A DNA stretch of 23,966 nucleotides from JABJMC01 sp964459205 (lineage in GTDB: Bacteria > Patescibacteriota > Gracilibacteria > UBA1369 > UBA12473). The notes under the pieces were generated by a model, which saw nothing but the letters and a program-made list of their open reading frames with translations, was not told the DNA's origin and made no database searches. Below, in pieces: positions 6,540 to 15,093 of the stretch. The stretch lies in the NCBI GenBank assembly GCA_964459205.1, contig CAYWKJ010000020.1:1-23966 (forward strand), in the 5' to 3' direction. Positions within the stretch are counted from its first letter, which is position 1. Each line of letters begins with the position of its first letter. Position numbers and translations under genes: made by a program.

Positions 6540-8486
6540 ATGGGAAAAATTATTGGAATCGACTTAGGAACTACTAATTCCTGTATGGCGGTTATGGAAG
6601 GTGGCGAGCCAGCGGTAATTTCAAATGCCGAAGGCCAACGCACCACTCCATCAGTTGTCGCTTATAAAGACGATGAACGTTTAGTTGGTATTACCGCTAA
6701 ACGCCAAGCCGTTACTAACGCCGAAAACACTGTTTTCTCTACTAAACGCCTAATTGGACGCCAACTCGACGAAGTTGAGGAAATGGTTAAACGTATGCCC
6801 TTTAAAATTGTTAAAGGAGGAAAAGGCGAAGCAGATGTCGACTTTAACGGCAAAAAGCATCAGCCAGCCGAAATTTCAGCTATGGTTTTACAAAAACTCA
6901 AAGCTGATGCTGAAAAATATCTTGGCCAAGAGGTTACCGAAGCTGTTATTACAGTTCCGGCCTACTTTAATGACTCGCAACGCCAAGCTACTAAAGACGC
7001 TGGGAAAATTGCCGGACTCGAAGTTAAACGTATTATCAACGAACCAACTGCGGCCGCTCTTGCCTATGGTCTAGACAAAAAAGGCGGTGACAAAAAAATC
7101 GCTGTATTTGACCTAGGTGGTGGAACTTTTGATATCTCTATTCTAGATCTTGGTGACGGTGTGTTCGAAGTTTTAGCTACTAATGGTGACACGCAACTTG
7201 GTGGTGATGATTTTGACGAAGTAATTTTGGAATGGCTAGTAGAAGAGTTCAAAAAAGACCAAGGAATTGACCTCAAAGATGACAAAATGGCGCTTCAACG
7301 CCTTAAAGAGGCCGCTGAAAAAGCCAAAATTGAACTTTCCTCGACTCACGAGACCGAAATCAATTTACCGTTTGTGACCGCGGACAAAGGCGGTCCAAAA
7401 CACATGAATCTTAAACTTAGTCGCGCTAAACTTGAGGACCTTATTGCCGACTTGCTCGAAAAAACTTCTGAACCATGTCGCAAAGCCATGGATGACGCTA
7501 AAACCTACGCCAGTGACATCGACGAAGTAATTTTAGTTGGTGGAATGACGCGTATGCCCGCGGTTCAAGAAAAAGTAAAAGACATTTTTGGAAAAGAGCC
7601 ACACCAAGGAATTAATCCTGATGAAGTTGTGGCCCTCGGAGCCGCAATTCAAGGTGGAGTTTTGCAAGGAGATGTTAAAGACGTGCTTCTGCTAGACGTT
7701 ACTCCCCTAACACTTGGAATCGAAACACTTGGAAGCGTTTCTACGCCATTAATCGAACGAAACACCACTATTCCAACCTCTAAATCACAAGTATTCTCGA
7801 CCGCCGCGGACAACCAATCGTCTGTAGAAATTCACGTTTTGCAGGGCGAACGTCCGATGGCAGCCGACAACAAATCTCTTGGTAAATTCATCCTCGATGG
7901 AATTCCACCATCCCCCCGCGGCGTCCCACAAATCGAAGTTACTTTTGACCTCGATGCCAACGGGATCTTAAACGTTAAAGCCATGGACAAGGCTACTAAC
8001 AAAACTCAGCACATTACCATCACCGGCTCCTCTGGCCTTTCCGACGAAGAGATCGAAAAAATGCGCAAAGAAGCCGAAATGCACGCTGACGAAGATAAGA
8101 AAAAGAAAGACTCCGTCGAAGTGCGTAATCAAGCCGAAGTTTTGGTTGCTCAAGCTGAACGTACTATCAAAGACGCCGGCGACAAAGTCACTGACGACAT
8201 CAAAGGCCCAATCGAAGAAAAAATCCAAGCCGTCAAAGACGTTTTAGCCAAAGAAGGCGCCTCAACAGATGACATTAAAGCTGCCACCGAAGCGCTTTCC
8301 GCTGAAATTCAAAAAGTTGGCGCCGCTATGTATCAAGATGTTGGCCAATCCGAGGATGGCGTAAACGTAAAAGACATGAACGAAGAAGGTGACAACAAAA
8401 AAGACGATGAAAAAGTAGTAGATGCCGAAGTTGTAGAGGAAGAGGAAGAGGAAAAAGAAAAGAAAGAAGAAAAAGACGACAAATAA
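6540..8486 (+). CDS. dnaK: Molecular chaperone DnaK (Hsp70)
   Basis: DnaK is the ATP-driven Hsp70 chaperone of the cytoplasm. The ATG at 6540 gives a 648-residue protein beginning MGKIIGIDLGTTNS, the canonical Hsp70 N-terminus. An upstream in-frame GTG at 6495 lies inside the CIRCE arm and is not credible. The nucleotide-binding domain shows VPAYFNDSQRQATKDAG, NEPTAAALAYG, the DLGGGTFD phosphate loop and VGGMTRMPAV. The interdomain linker DVLLLDVTPLTLGIETLG is intact, followed by the beta-sandwich substrate-binding domain and helical lid. It ends in a highly acidic Glu/Lys-rich tail rather than the EEVD-like or VKD ends of some relatives. It is controlled by a perfect CIRCE and terminated by the hairpin at 8507. 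dnaJ is not adjacent. Confidence 0.99.
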   Translation: MGKIIGIDLGTTNSCMAVMEGGEPAVISNAEGQRTTPSVVAYKDDERLVGITAKRQAVTNAENTVFSTKRLIGRQLDEVEEMVKRMPFKIVKGGKGEADVDFNGKKHQPAEISAMVLQKLKADAEKYLGQEVTEAVITVPAYFNDSQRQATKDAGKIAGLEVKRIINEPTAAALAYGLDKKGGDKKIAVFDLGGGTFDISILDLGDGVFEVLATNGDTQLGGDDFDEVILEWLVEEFKKDQGIDLKDDKMALQRLKEAAEKAKIELSSTHETEINLPFVTADKGGPKHMNLKLSRAKLEDLIADLLEKTSEPCRKAMDDAKTYASDIDEVILVGGMTRMPAVQEKVKDIFGKEPHQGINPDEVVALGAAIQGGVLQGDVKDVLLLDVTPLTLGIETLGSVSTPLIERNTTIPTSKSQVFSTAADNQSSVEIHVLQGERPMAADNKSLGKFILDGIPPSPRGVPQIEVTFDLDANGILNVKAMDKATNKTQHITITGSSGLSDEEIEKMRKEAEMHADEDKKKKDSVEVRNQAEVLVAQAERTIKDAGDKVTDDIKGPIEEKIQAVKDVLAKEGASTDDIKAATEALSAEIQKVGAAMYQDVGQSEDGVNVKDMNEEGDNKKDDEKVVDAEVVEEEEEEKEKKEEKDDK

Positions 8487-8506
8487 ATCTCATCTCAAAA
8501 CACTTA

Positions 8507-8537
8507 AAAGGCGTTCCAAAACAAGGAGCGCCTTTTT
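8507..8537 (+). terminator. Rho-independent terminator after dnaK
   Basis: A 12-bp stem pairs AAAAGGCGTTCC (8507-8518) with GGAGCGCCTTTT (8525-8536), with one G-T wobble and a 6-base loop, followed by a T tract ending at 8537. It lies 20 bases after the dnaK stop and separates the heat-shock module from the polysaccharide locus. Confidence 0.93.
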
Positions 8538-8538
8538 A

Positions 8539-8567
8539 TTGCGTTTATGGCTTCCGCAACCTATAAT
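8539..8567 (+). promoter_or_regulatory. Sigma70-type promoter of rmlB-rmlA
   Basis: A -35 box TTGCGT (8539-8544) starts right after the dnaK terminator, with a 17-base spacer to a perfect TATAAT (8562-8567). The transcript would start near 8574, about 20 bases before the rmlB ATG. The same TTG-17-TATAAT layout occurs at hrcA and dnaK, but here without CIRCE. Confidence 0.7.
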
Positions 8568-8594
8568 TAGGCGGCTTTAATTACCTTATTATAG

Positions 8595-9587
8595 ATGACT
8601 AAAATACTAATCACTGGCGGAGCTGGATTTATTGGCGCTAATTTTGTCCATCTTTACGCCAAAAAACACCCAGAAAACAAAATCGTTGTCCTAGACAAAC
8701 TAACTTACGCTGGGAACCTAGAAAATCTTACTGCCCTTGAACAAAGTCCTAACTATAAATTCGTACAAGGAGATATCTCCAACCTACCTTTTATTCTCAA
8801 GTTATTTAAAAAAGAAAAATTTGATGTGGTGGTAAATTTTGCCGCTGAAACACACGTTGATAAAAGCATTGAAGCCCCAGACGATTTCGTGCAAACCAAT
8901 ATCATTGGCACCCACAATCTATTAATGGCGTGCAAAGACAATGGGATGATTAGATTCCATCAAATTTCCACCGATGAAGTATATGGAGACCTTGGAGACA
9001 CCAAAGACACCTTTTTCCACGAAGAAATGGCTTATGATCCTAGCTCACCTTACTCTGCCTCTAAAGCAGCGGCTGACTTACTTGTAAACTCTTATTTTCG
9101 AACATATCAGCTGCCAGTTACCATTAGTACCTGCTCAAATAACTACGGGCCCTATCAGTTCCCAGAAAAGCTAATCCCCTACTTTTACAAACTATCTACG
9201 GAAGGCAAATCTCTCCCTGTATATGGTGATGGAAAAAACATCCGTGACTGGCTTTATGTTGAAGATCACTGTGAGGCTGTCGACCAAATTCTAGAAAAAG
9301 GAACTTTTGGCGAAACCTATTGCATTGGCGGCAATAATGAAAAGCAAAACATTGAAATCGTCCGACTAATCCTAGGTTACGTCGGAGCAGGGGAAGACTT
9401 AATAACCTACGTCAAAGATCGCAAAGGGCACGATCGCCGCTATGCTATCGACTCATCTAAAATTAAAAAAGAACTTAGCTGGGAACCATCAGTTACCTTT
9501 GAAGAAGGAATTCAAAAAACTCTTGATTGGTACAAAGAAAACGAAAGCTGGTGGAAAGACCTATTAGCCAAACATAATCGAGTATAA
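8595..9587 (+). CDS. rfbB: dTDP-glucose 4,6-dehydratase
   Basis: RmlB/RfbB converts dTDP-glucose to dTDP-4-keto-6-deoxyglucose, the second step towards dTDP-rhamnose and other deoxysugars. The 330-residue protein is an extended short-chain dehydrogenase with the NAD-binding TGGAGFIG (residues 7-14), the catalytic TDE (126-128) in QISTDEVYGD, and the YSASK active-site Tyr153/Lys157. The family-typical STCSNNYGPYQFPEKLIP and GDGKNIRDWLYVEDH blocks are also present. It has its own promoter and is followed 22 bases later by the partner nucleotidyltransferase gene. rmlC and rmlD are not in the window, so the final sugar is not known. Confidence 0.97.
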   Translation: MTKILITGGAGFIGANFVHLYAKKHPENKIVVLDKLTYAGNLENLTALEQSPNYKFVQGDISNLPFILKLFKKEKFDVVVNFAAETHVDKSIEAPDDFVQTNIIGTHNLLMACKDNGMIRFHQISTDEVYGDLGDTKDTFFHEEMAYDPSSPYSASKAAADLLVNSYFRTYQLPVTISTCSNNYGPYQFPEKLIPYFYKLSTEGKSLPVYGDGKNIRDWLYVEDHCEAVDQILEKGTFGETYCIGGNNEKQNIEIVRLILGYVGAGEDLITYVKDRKGHDRRYAIDSSKIKKELSWEPSVTFEEGIQKTLDWYKENESWWKDLLAKHNRV

Positions 9588-9609
9588 ATATCTCTTAAAT
9601 ATAAATCAC

Positions 9610-10353
9610 ATGATCAAAGGCGTCATACTAGCGGGAGGAGCAGGGACCAGACTTCACCCCATCACAAAAGTTACCAGTAAACAGCTACTTCCTCTCTATA
9701 ATAAGCCCATGATTTACTTTCCGATCCAAACCTTATTGGATGCTGGAGTAAAAGACATTCTAATTATTGTAGCGCCAGAACATTCCGGTGATTTTATAAA
9801 TCTACTTGGTAGTGGAAAAGACTTTGGCGAAGGTGTTAGATTTTCATACGAAGTTCAAGACGCGCCCCTTGGTCTAGCGCATGGACTCGGCCTAGCCCGC
9901 GATTTTGCCAAAGGTCACAAATGCTCATTAATCCTAGGCGATAACTTATTCACCAGCTCATTTAAAGAGGAATTTGAAGAATTCGATAAATCAGGCGAAG
10001 GAGCTGTTATTTTTGCTAAAGAAGTACCTGATGCCCAACGCTTTGGTGTTATTGAATTCGACGACAATATGAATGCTATCTCCATTGAAGAAAAACCTGA
10101 ACACCCCAAATCAAATTATGCTCAAACCGGTTTATACATCTACGACGAAAATGTATTTGACTACATCGATCAATTAACACCCTCTGCACGCGGCGAACTA
10201 GAAATCACTGACTTGCACAAAATTTATCTTGCCAAAGGCAATTTAAAAGCCCGAGTTACTGATGGTGTTTGGCAAGACACCGGCACATTCGAAAGCATGT
10301 TCGAAGCAGCTAAAATTGTGCAAGAAATAGAGGCATCAAACAATCCTAACTAA
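9610..10353 (+). CDS. rfbA: Glucose-1-phosphate thymidylyltransferase (short form)
   Basis: RmlA/RfbA joins dTTP and glucose 1-phosphate to give dTDP-glucose for the adjacent dehydratase. The nucleotide-binding signature GGAGTRLHP (residues 9-17) and K24 in TSKQLLPLYNKPMIYFP are present, as are LGDNLF, EEKPEHPKSNYAQTGLYIYD and the late GVWQDTGTFESM. At 247 residues it is about 45 shorter than the enterobacterial enzyme (near 290), missing the C-terminal part that helps form the allosteric site; such short forms are common outside Enterobacteria. The 3' end overlaps the stop of a convergent membrane-protein gene by 18 bases. Confidence 0.95.
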   Translation: MIKGVILAGGAGTRLHPITKVTSKQLLPLYNKPMIYFPIQTLLDAGVKDILIIVAPEHSGDFINLLGSGKDFGEGVRFSYEVQDAPLGLAHGLGLARDFAKGHKCSLILGDNLFTSSFKEEFEEFDKSGEGAVIFAKEVPDAQRFGVIEFDDNMNAISIEEKPEHPKSNYAQTGLYIYDENVFDYIDQLTPSARGELEITDLHKIYLAKGNLKARVTDGVWQDTGTFESMFEAAKIVQEIEASNNPN

Positions 10354-12048
10354 ATGGATTTCTGATCTTTCGCGATCAGATACATAAACGTCTAAATAGA
10401 CCTCTTCTTTAATTTCATTAGATCCATCAAAAATCGTACTTTCGATATAAATTGGTTTATTTAGATTAAAAAAGATTGGTAATGCTTCTTCTAGATGATC
10501 CTTATCCCACGTCACATAAGCCCATAAACCATGAAATGTCCGAAGTGGAAGCTGGGCCTTCTTACTCATACCACCACCACCCAAAATTACTATAGCCCCC
10601 CCTTCTATTCCCGTAGCTGAATCATGGAAAACCTTCACATTATCATAGGTAAGATAATCATGATAAAAACCTTTAAATTCCGCACAATTAACTCCTATAA
10701 TTAAAGAAATTAACACCAGGCAGGATATCACTTTTTTTCTACCTAATTTACGCGCTAGCAAATAGAAAAAATACCCGGCACTAAAAATAAAAAATGGATA
10801 TACAAATTCATGAAAGCGCCTAGTCCAAAACCATTCATTTGTTGGAGTCGCTTGCATGCTTACAAAAACCAATAAATGCGGCAATAATAACAAGTATAAT
10901 ATTCCCGGGATTGCCTTAGCATGGTGTTTAAACAAAAATACCAGCCCTGTTGCCGCAATAATAAAAAATGGCCACCCAAAACTATCAACCAACAACCTAA
11001 ATGTAGAAAACCTGGCGTGCTCCATAAATAAAAAAGAACCGCCTTCTGCTAAAACAAACATTTTTATCAAATCAATAAAACCAACACTTACAAAAAACAG
11101 CATCAAAAGTAATAAAAAATGATTTCTGATCCAATTCGCCACCTCTATAACTTGCCTTTTAAAAAACTTACCTAGCAACATTCCAACTCCATACATAAAC
11201 GGCGCAAATAAACCAACGATCAAAAACCGAAACATTATTGAAGTGGGGGCATAAGAAAAATTAATACTGGTATAATAAAAGAATAAAAAGTAAAAATTTA
11301 AAACCAATAAAACAGGTATATAAAAAGAAACTTTTTTCTTAAAAAATCCGCAAAAAATAACTACAAAAAATGTAATAAACAAAAACTCAGGGCGAGCCCA
11401 GGTAAGTGGCATTAAGACTAGTAGTCCCCAAAAATTAATCAAAGGCCATTTCCTAACCATAACCCACAGCATAAACAAATTTAGGAAAAGCGCTGTCCCC
11501 TCACTTAAAGGATAACGTGCCCCCATAATTAATGAAGGAATAACAAACATCAAAACAGCCGAACATAAACTTACAAAACTATCTTTAGTCATTTTTTTCA
11601 CTAATCCAAACATCAAAAACGACGAAAGAATTAACAATACATAATTCAAATAAGCCCCATCCAAAGAAACCGTCTCAAAACCTATAAGCAAAAAAGAAAA
11701 AAGATGAAAATGCGGATAAACAATTTTTCCAACATTATCAACAAACACATAAGGAGTCATTAATCCTACGCGCGGACCTTGATCTCCGTTCGCTCCTCGC
11801 ATATCAGTAAAAGCCTGATTTATTAAATCCACTTCTTCGGTAGTAATCTCCCAAGAATCAGAATAAAAAACGTTCGCGCTCTCCTGTCCACCCAAATATT
11901 TTTCAGCAAGATTAACGTAATTACTCGCATCTGTGCCCGCAAAATGAAAATAAAAAGGGTTATAATAAACAGATAATCCCACTCCAACCATTAACAAAAA
12001 CAATAACGATGCCAATGAAACCCATTTTTGCTGCAATTTCCTCTTCAT
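10336..12048 (-). CDS. Multi-pass membrane protein, GT-C-type glycosyltransferase-like
   Basis: This large integral membrane protein (570 aa from ATG 12048; 592 from GTG 12114) has a dozen or so hydrophobic helices. It resembles the ArnT/PMT-like GT-C superfamily that moves sugars from polyprenyl phosphate onto acceptors on the outer face of the membrane. Supporting this are an Asp in the first outer loop after TM1 (HFAGTDASNYVNLAEKYL), the usual place of the catalytic Asp, and a conserved-looking GARYPLSEGTALFLN loop. The family call is tentative; it may also be an uncharacterised polytopic protein. I prefer ATG 12048 because it leaves 74 bases for promoters between this gene and the divergent 12123 gene. 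The stop is TGA. It is convergent with rfbA, overlapping by 18 bases. Confidence 0.75.
   Translation of the reverse strand: MKRKLQQKWVSLASLLFLLMVGVGLSVYYNPFYFHFAGTDASNYVNLAEKYLGGQESANVFYSDSWEITTEEVDLINQAFTDMRGANGDQGPRVGLMTPYVFVDNVGKIVYPHFHLFSFLLIGFETVSLDGAYLNYVLLILSSFLMFGLVKKMTKDSFVSLCSAVLMFVIPSLIMGARYPLSEGTALFLNLFMLWVMVRKWPLINFWGLLVLMPLTWARPEFLFITFFVVIFCGFFKKKVSFYIPVLLVLNFYFLFFYYTSINFSYAPTSIMFRFLIVGLFAPFMYGVGMLLGKFFKRQVIEVANWIRNHFLLLLMLFFVSVGFIDLIKMFVLAEGGSFLFMEHARFSTFRLLVDSFGWPFFIIAATGLVFLFKHHAKAIPGILYLLLLPHLLVFVSMQATPTNEWFWTRRFHEFVYPFFIFSAGYFFYLLARKLGRKKVISCLVLISLIIGVNCAEFKGFYHDYLTYDNVKVFHDSATGIEGGAIVILGGGGMSKKAQLPLRTFHGLWAYVTWDKDHLEEALPIFFNLNKPIYIESTIFDGSNEIKEEVYLDVYVSDRERSEIHLVRIV
10361..10380. 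repeat. Perfect 7-bp inverted repeat just after rfbA
   Basis: TCTGATC (10361-10367) and GATCAGA (10374-10380) flank a 6-base loop. It lies 7 bases after the rfbA stop and inside the 3' end of the convergent gene. There is no T tract on either side, so it is not a classical terminator, but it might form a 3' structure on the rfbBA transcript. Confidence 0.3.
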
Positions 12049-12122
12049 ATAAATCTTCACTATAATGTGATTGTATACTACTATACCTAAGCTCAATAAT
12101 ATAATTCCAGCCACATTCTAAG

Positions 12123-13139
12123 ATGACAAACACTTCAACCTCCATGTCTGACAAGAAATTCGTCGAGTTTTGTTATAAACAAGTTTTAAGAAGGAAACCA
12201 GACAAAGCAGGCCAAGACTTTTACGTTAACGCCTTAAAATCCAAACATATCTCTAGAGAAGACTTTTTAATCAAACTCACTACCTGTGATGAATTTAAAA
12301 AAGAAGTCCTATCCCAAGAATTTGTACCTCCCGGACATTTTTATTCTGTTATTCCCTCAGAATCAGAAAAAAAAGAATTCCTAGCACTTAAACCTAGCAA
12401 GAGAATTTCCGTTCCTGGAATAAAGCTTAATGAAAAAAAACAATTAAGATTATTAAAGAAATTCAAAAAATACTACCGTGAATGCCCTTTCCCCAAAAAT
12501 AAAACTAAAAAATACCGATATTATTTTGAAAACTTTGCCTATTCATATACTGACGCCTTCACTTTATACAATATGATCAGGCGTTTTAAACCCAAGAGAA
12601 TTATTGAAATCGGCTCAGGATTTTCTTCCTGCGCAATTTTGGATACAAACGATCATTTTTTTAATGGCAATATTGATTTAACTTTTATTGAGCCATATCC
12701 CGAGCTTCTTCATTCTCTAATTAAAAACGATGACAAAAAACACACTATTTTAGACAAAAAAATACAAGATGTAGACATAGAACTTTTTAAAAAACTAAAG
12801 AAAAACGACATTCTTTTTATAGATTCCACCCATGTTTCTAAATTAAACAGTGACGTTAATACTGATATCTTTGAAATCCTGCCTTCCCTAAATAAAGGTG
12901 TAATTATTCATTTCCACGATATTTTCTGGCCTTTTGAATACCCTAAAGGCTGGATAAAAGAAGGCCGAGCTTGGAATGAAATTTATTTAATGAGAGCTTT
13001 CCTGCAATTTAATAAAAGCTTTGAAATCCTGTTTTTCGCTGACTACACCATTAAGCATAACAAAAGTTGGTTCAGAACTAATATGCCACGATACTTACGC
13101 AACACTGGCGCCAACTTATGGCTAAGAAAAACCTCATAA
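12123..13139 (+). CDS. DUF4214 domain fused to class I SAM methyltransferase
   Basis: The N-terminus (about residues 12-60) matches DUF4214, with FVEFCYKQVLRRKPDKAG, a Trp-replaced FYVNAL and an ISREDFLIKLTTCDEF end. The rest (about 135-310) is a Rossmann methyltransferase of the Methyltransf_24-like type: motif I IIEIGSGFSS (160-169), an acidic FIEPYPELL after the second strand (188-196), ILFIDSTHVSK (230-240) and the IIHFHDIFWP block (261-270). It probably methylates a sugar or nucleotide sugar, judging from the locus. The start may be ATG 12123 or ATG 12144. A TATAAT at 12100-12105 could serve as its -10 box but lacks a clear -35. It precedes the nitroreductase gene by 4 bases. Confidence 0.87.
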   Translation: MTNTSTSMSDKKFVEFCYKQVLRRKPDKAGQDFYVNALKSKHISREDFLIKLTTCDEFKKEVLSQEFVPPGHFYSVIPSESEKKEFLALKPSKRISVPGIKLNEKKQLRLLKKFKKYYRECPFPKNKTKKYRYYFENFAYSYTDAFTLYNMIRRFKPKRIIEIGSGFSSCAILDTNDHFFNGNIDLTFIEPYPELLHSLIKNDDKKHTILDKKIQDVDIELFKKLKKNDILFIDSTHVSKLNSDVNTDIFEILPSLNKGVIIHFHDIFWPFEYPKGWIKEGRAWNEIYLMRAFLQFNKSFEILFFADYTIKHNKSWFRTNMPRYLRNTGANLWLRKTS

Positions 13140-13143
13140 AACA

Positions 13144-14214
13144 ATGCTTGAAACCTTAAAAAACCTAGCTCAAATAATAACTAATAATAAATTATTCCGT
13201 TTTTGCTATACGTCTTTTTCAAAAATCTATTTCCCGATTGTTTCGTCCAATATTATCACCACTAAGCTTCACTATTTTTTGTTTTCCCAAGCTTTTAATC
13301 GCGAAATGAGAGGTGTTTTAAAAGGACACAAAAAATACTTCTCTGATCTCCAGAAAAATCCTTATTCCAATGTAGCGCTACGCCGCAATATTCACCGTTT
13401 AGAAAAAGGTCTACTTATGCGCCCGCGTCGCAAAGTATTTGCCCTAAACTACATCGAAGAAACTGTAGAGGCTTTTACTAAAGCTACTCAAAAATCTAAA
13501 CAATCATCCGAAACTAAGTGGGCTTTTGATGTTTTAACTAACTTTTTCAAAGTTATAGACCTTTCTAATCCAAAACTTAAAAAAACTCACCAAAAATTTA
13601 AAAACGCTTCACAGAAAATAAAGGAATCAAAAAATGAAAAATTCATCCCCTACCAAAGAGATCTCAAAGAATCGTCTACAAGTTATGATGAGTTCCTTCA
13701 ACTATGCTTAAAACGTCGCTCTGTTCGTTGGTATTCAGACAAAAAAGTCCCTCACAAACTAATCGACAAAGCTATCAAAGCGGCCAACTTATCACCCAGC
13801 GCTTGTAACAGACAACCCTTTGAAATTCGCATTTTTGATGATCCAAAGTTAGTCAAAAAAATATCTAAAATACCTTTTGGGACTGGTGGTTACTCCGACA
13901 ACATACCTGTTATTTGCGTAATTATTGGAAAACTTGAAAGTTATTTTAGCCCACGCGACAGACATTTAATTTATATTGATGGCTCATTATTTTCCATGAG
14001 CTTTATGCTGGCCCTCGAAACATTAGGCCTAAGCTCTTGCCCCATTAACTGGCCAGACTTTGGGCCCTTAGAACACAAAATGGCCCGCGCTCTTGAGTTA
14101 AAACCAAACGAAAGACCCTTAATGCTGATTTCATTAGGCTATCCCCTAAAAGAAGGCCTTGTAGCATATTCCCAGAAAAAAGACCTAGATGATATTCGCT
14201 CATATAACGCGTAA
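13144..14214 (+). CDS. Nitroreductase-family protein with N-terminal extension
   Basis: The C-terminal half (about residues 183-340) is an FMN-dependent nitroreductase fold, with the KRRSVRWYSDKKVP opening (190-203) whose Arg residues bind the FMN phosphate, LSPSACNRQPFEIRIF (216-231), and the late SLGYP segment. The N-terminal 180 residues are unusual: a hydrophobic/basic start, and RRNIHRLEKGLLMRPRRKVF at about 80-99. Similar long forms occur in polysaccharide loci, often near pyruvyl transferases, as here. The reaction is unknown; reduction of a sugar intermediate or lipid carrier is only a guess from context. It follows the methyltransferase gene by 4 bases and overlaps the convergent flippase-like gene by 15 bases. 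Confidence 0.88.
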   Translation: MLETLKNLAQIITNNKLFRFCYTSFSKIYFPIVSSNIITTKLHYFLFSQAFNREMRGVLKGHKKYFSDLQKNPYSNVALRRNIHRLEKGLLMRPRRKVFALNYIEETVEAFTKATQKSKQSSETKWAFDVLTNFFKVIDLSNPKLKKTHQKFKNASQKIKESKNEKFIPYQRDLKESSTSYDEFLQLCLKRRSVRWYSDKKVPHKLIDKAIKAANLSPSACNRQPFEIRIFDDPKLVKKISKIPFGTGGYSDNIPVICVIIGKLESYFSPRDRHLIYIDGSLFSMSFMLALETLGLSSCPINWPDFGPLEHKMARALELKPNERPLMLISLGYPLKEGLVAYSQKKDLDDIRSYNA

Positions 14215-15093
14215 TTTCTGACAAACAAAAACTACGCCGCCTACTAGAATCTCGGAAAACAAGTATAAAATCCGGTGCAAAATCAACATAGGAACTAACA
14301 CTGGCATTAAAGCTGCTTTGCTAAATCCATAATACAAAATTGCCTCCCTCACCCCAATTCCACCAGGCGCAAAAACCGTTAAAAACCCAATCGCAAAAGC
14401 CACACAATAAATCCCCATCACATACATAAAAGTGCTATAAATACTTGTTTCCAAAAGAACATATAAACTCAGTCCTTGCAAAACCCAAACTATTCCCAAA
14501 TTCAAAATAGCTAAACTCGCTAATCCCGGTTTTTTTATAAACTCACTCAAAAGATCTTTGATATAACGTCTTCCAAAAAACAAAAACAAAAACACAACAG
14601 TCACTACAGAAATCCCTAACACAATCATGTGCCCTCGCTCCAAAGCCACCAAAACTTCTCCAGCAAATTTTCCCAAAGCCAACACCCCAAACAAAAAAGC
14701 TGTTATCACAATTAAAAGTGATTCCGTTAAAATAATCCGGACACTTTCCTTATTAGATTTACCTTCGGCTTTTAAATAAGCCCCTTTGCTCACATAATGC
14801 CAAATCCCACCCGGAATGTATTTTGCCAACTGCGAATAATTATAAATTTCAGTAGCTCTTTTAAATCCAAGTTTAACGTTATGAATTCGAAAAACAGCCC
14901 ACTGGTTTAAGGTTAAAAACAACTTACTAAGTGCAAGCAAAAACAAAGCAATTATTACTTTCTCTATACTTATAATTTGGAAAGCCTCTACAAATTCACT
15001 TCCGTTTTTAAACACATAATAAGCCAAGAAAAACACCACAATCAAAAGCCAACTTACTTTAAGCACTACTTTTAAATGTTTAGATTTAATCAA
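14200..15093 (-). CDS. LPG synthase/YbhN-type transmembrane protein (flippase-like)
   Basis: This 297-residue polytopic membrane protein has about eight hydrophobic segments and belongs to the lysylphosphatidylglycerol-synthase TM region / UPF0104 family. The two family hallmarks are visible: SQLAKYIPGGIWHY in the middle of the protein and FAPGGIGVREAILYYG near the C-terminus. Such proteins often sit in glycan loci and are proposed to move lipid-linked substrates. The start is TTG (15093), the only plausible one because a stop lies four codons upstream and no ATG is near; it overlaps the 3' end of the pyruvyl transferase gene by 8 bases. It is the third gene of a minus-strand operon and ends in TGA. 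Confidence 0.85.
   Translation of the reverse strand: MIKSKHLKVVLKVSWLLIVVFFLAYYVFKNGSEFVEAFQIISIEKVIIALFLLALSKLFLTLNQWAVFRIHNVKLGFKRATEIYNYSQLAKYIPGGIWHYVSKGAYLKAEGKSNKESVRIILTESLLIVITAFLFGVLALGKFAGEVLVALERGHMIVLGISVVTVVFLFLFFGRRYIKDLLSEFIKKPGLASLAILNLGIVWVLQGLSLYVLLETSIYSTFMYVMGIYCVAFAIGFLTVFAPGGIGVREAILYYGFSKAALMPVLVPMLILHRILYLFSEILVGGVVFVCQKLRVI

Noticed and set aside
7968..8228. 86-codon minus-strand frame inside dnaK
   Set aside because: Its Phe/Asp/Val-rich translation is the complement of dnaK lid codons; the sense strand encodes an unambiguous Hsp70.
10361..10380. Bidirectional rho-independent terminator
   Set aside because: The 7-bp stem has no T tract on either strand; it is kept only as an inverted repeat.
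12049..12114. 22-residue N-terminal extension of the GT-C-like protein from GTG 12114
   Set aside because: It would leave only 8 bases between divergent genes; ATG 12048 starts a normal basic-then-hydrophobic N-terminus. It cannot be excluded.
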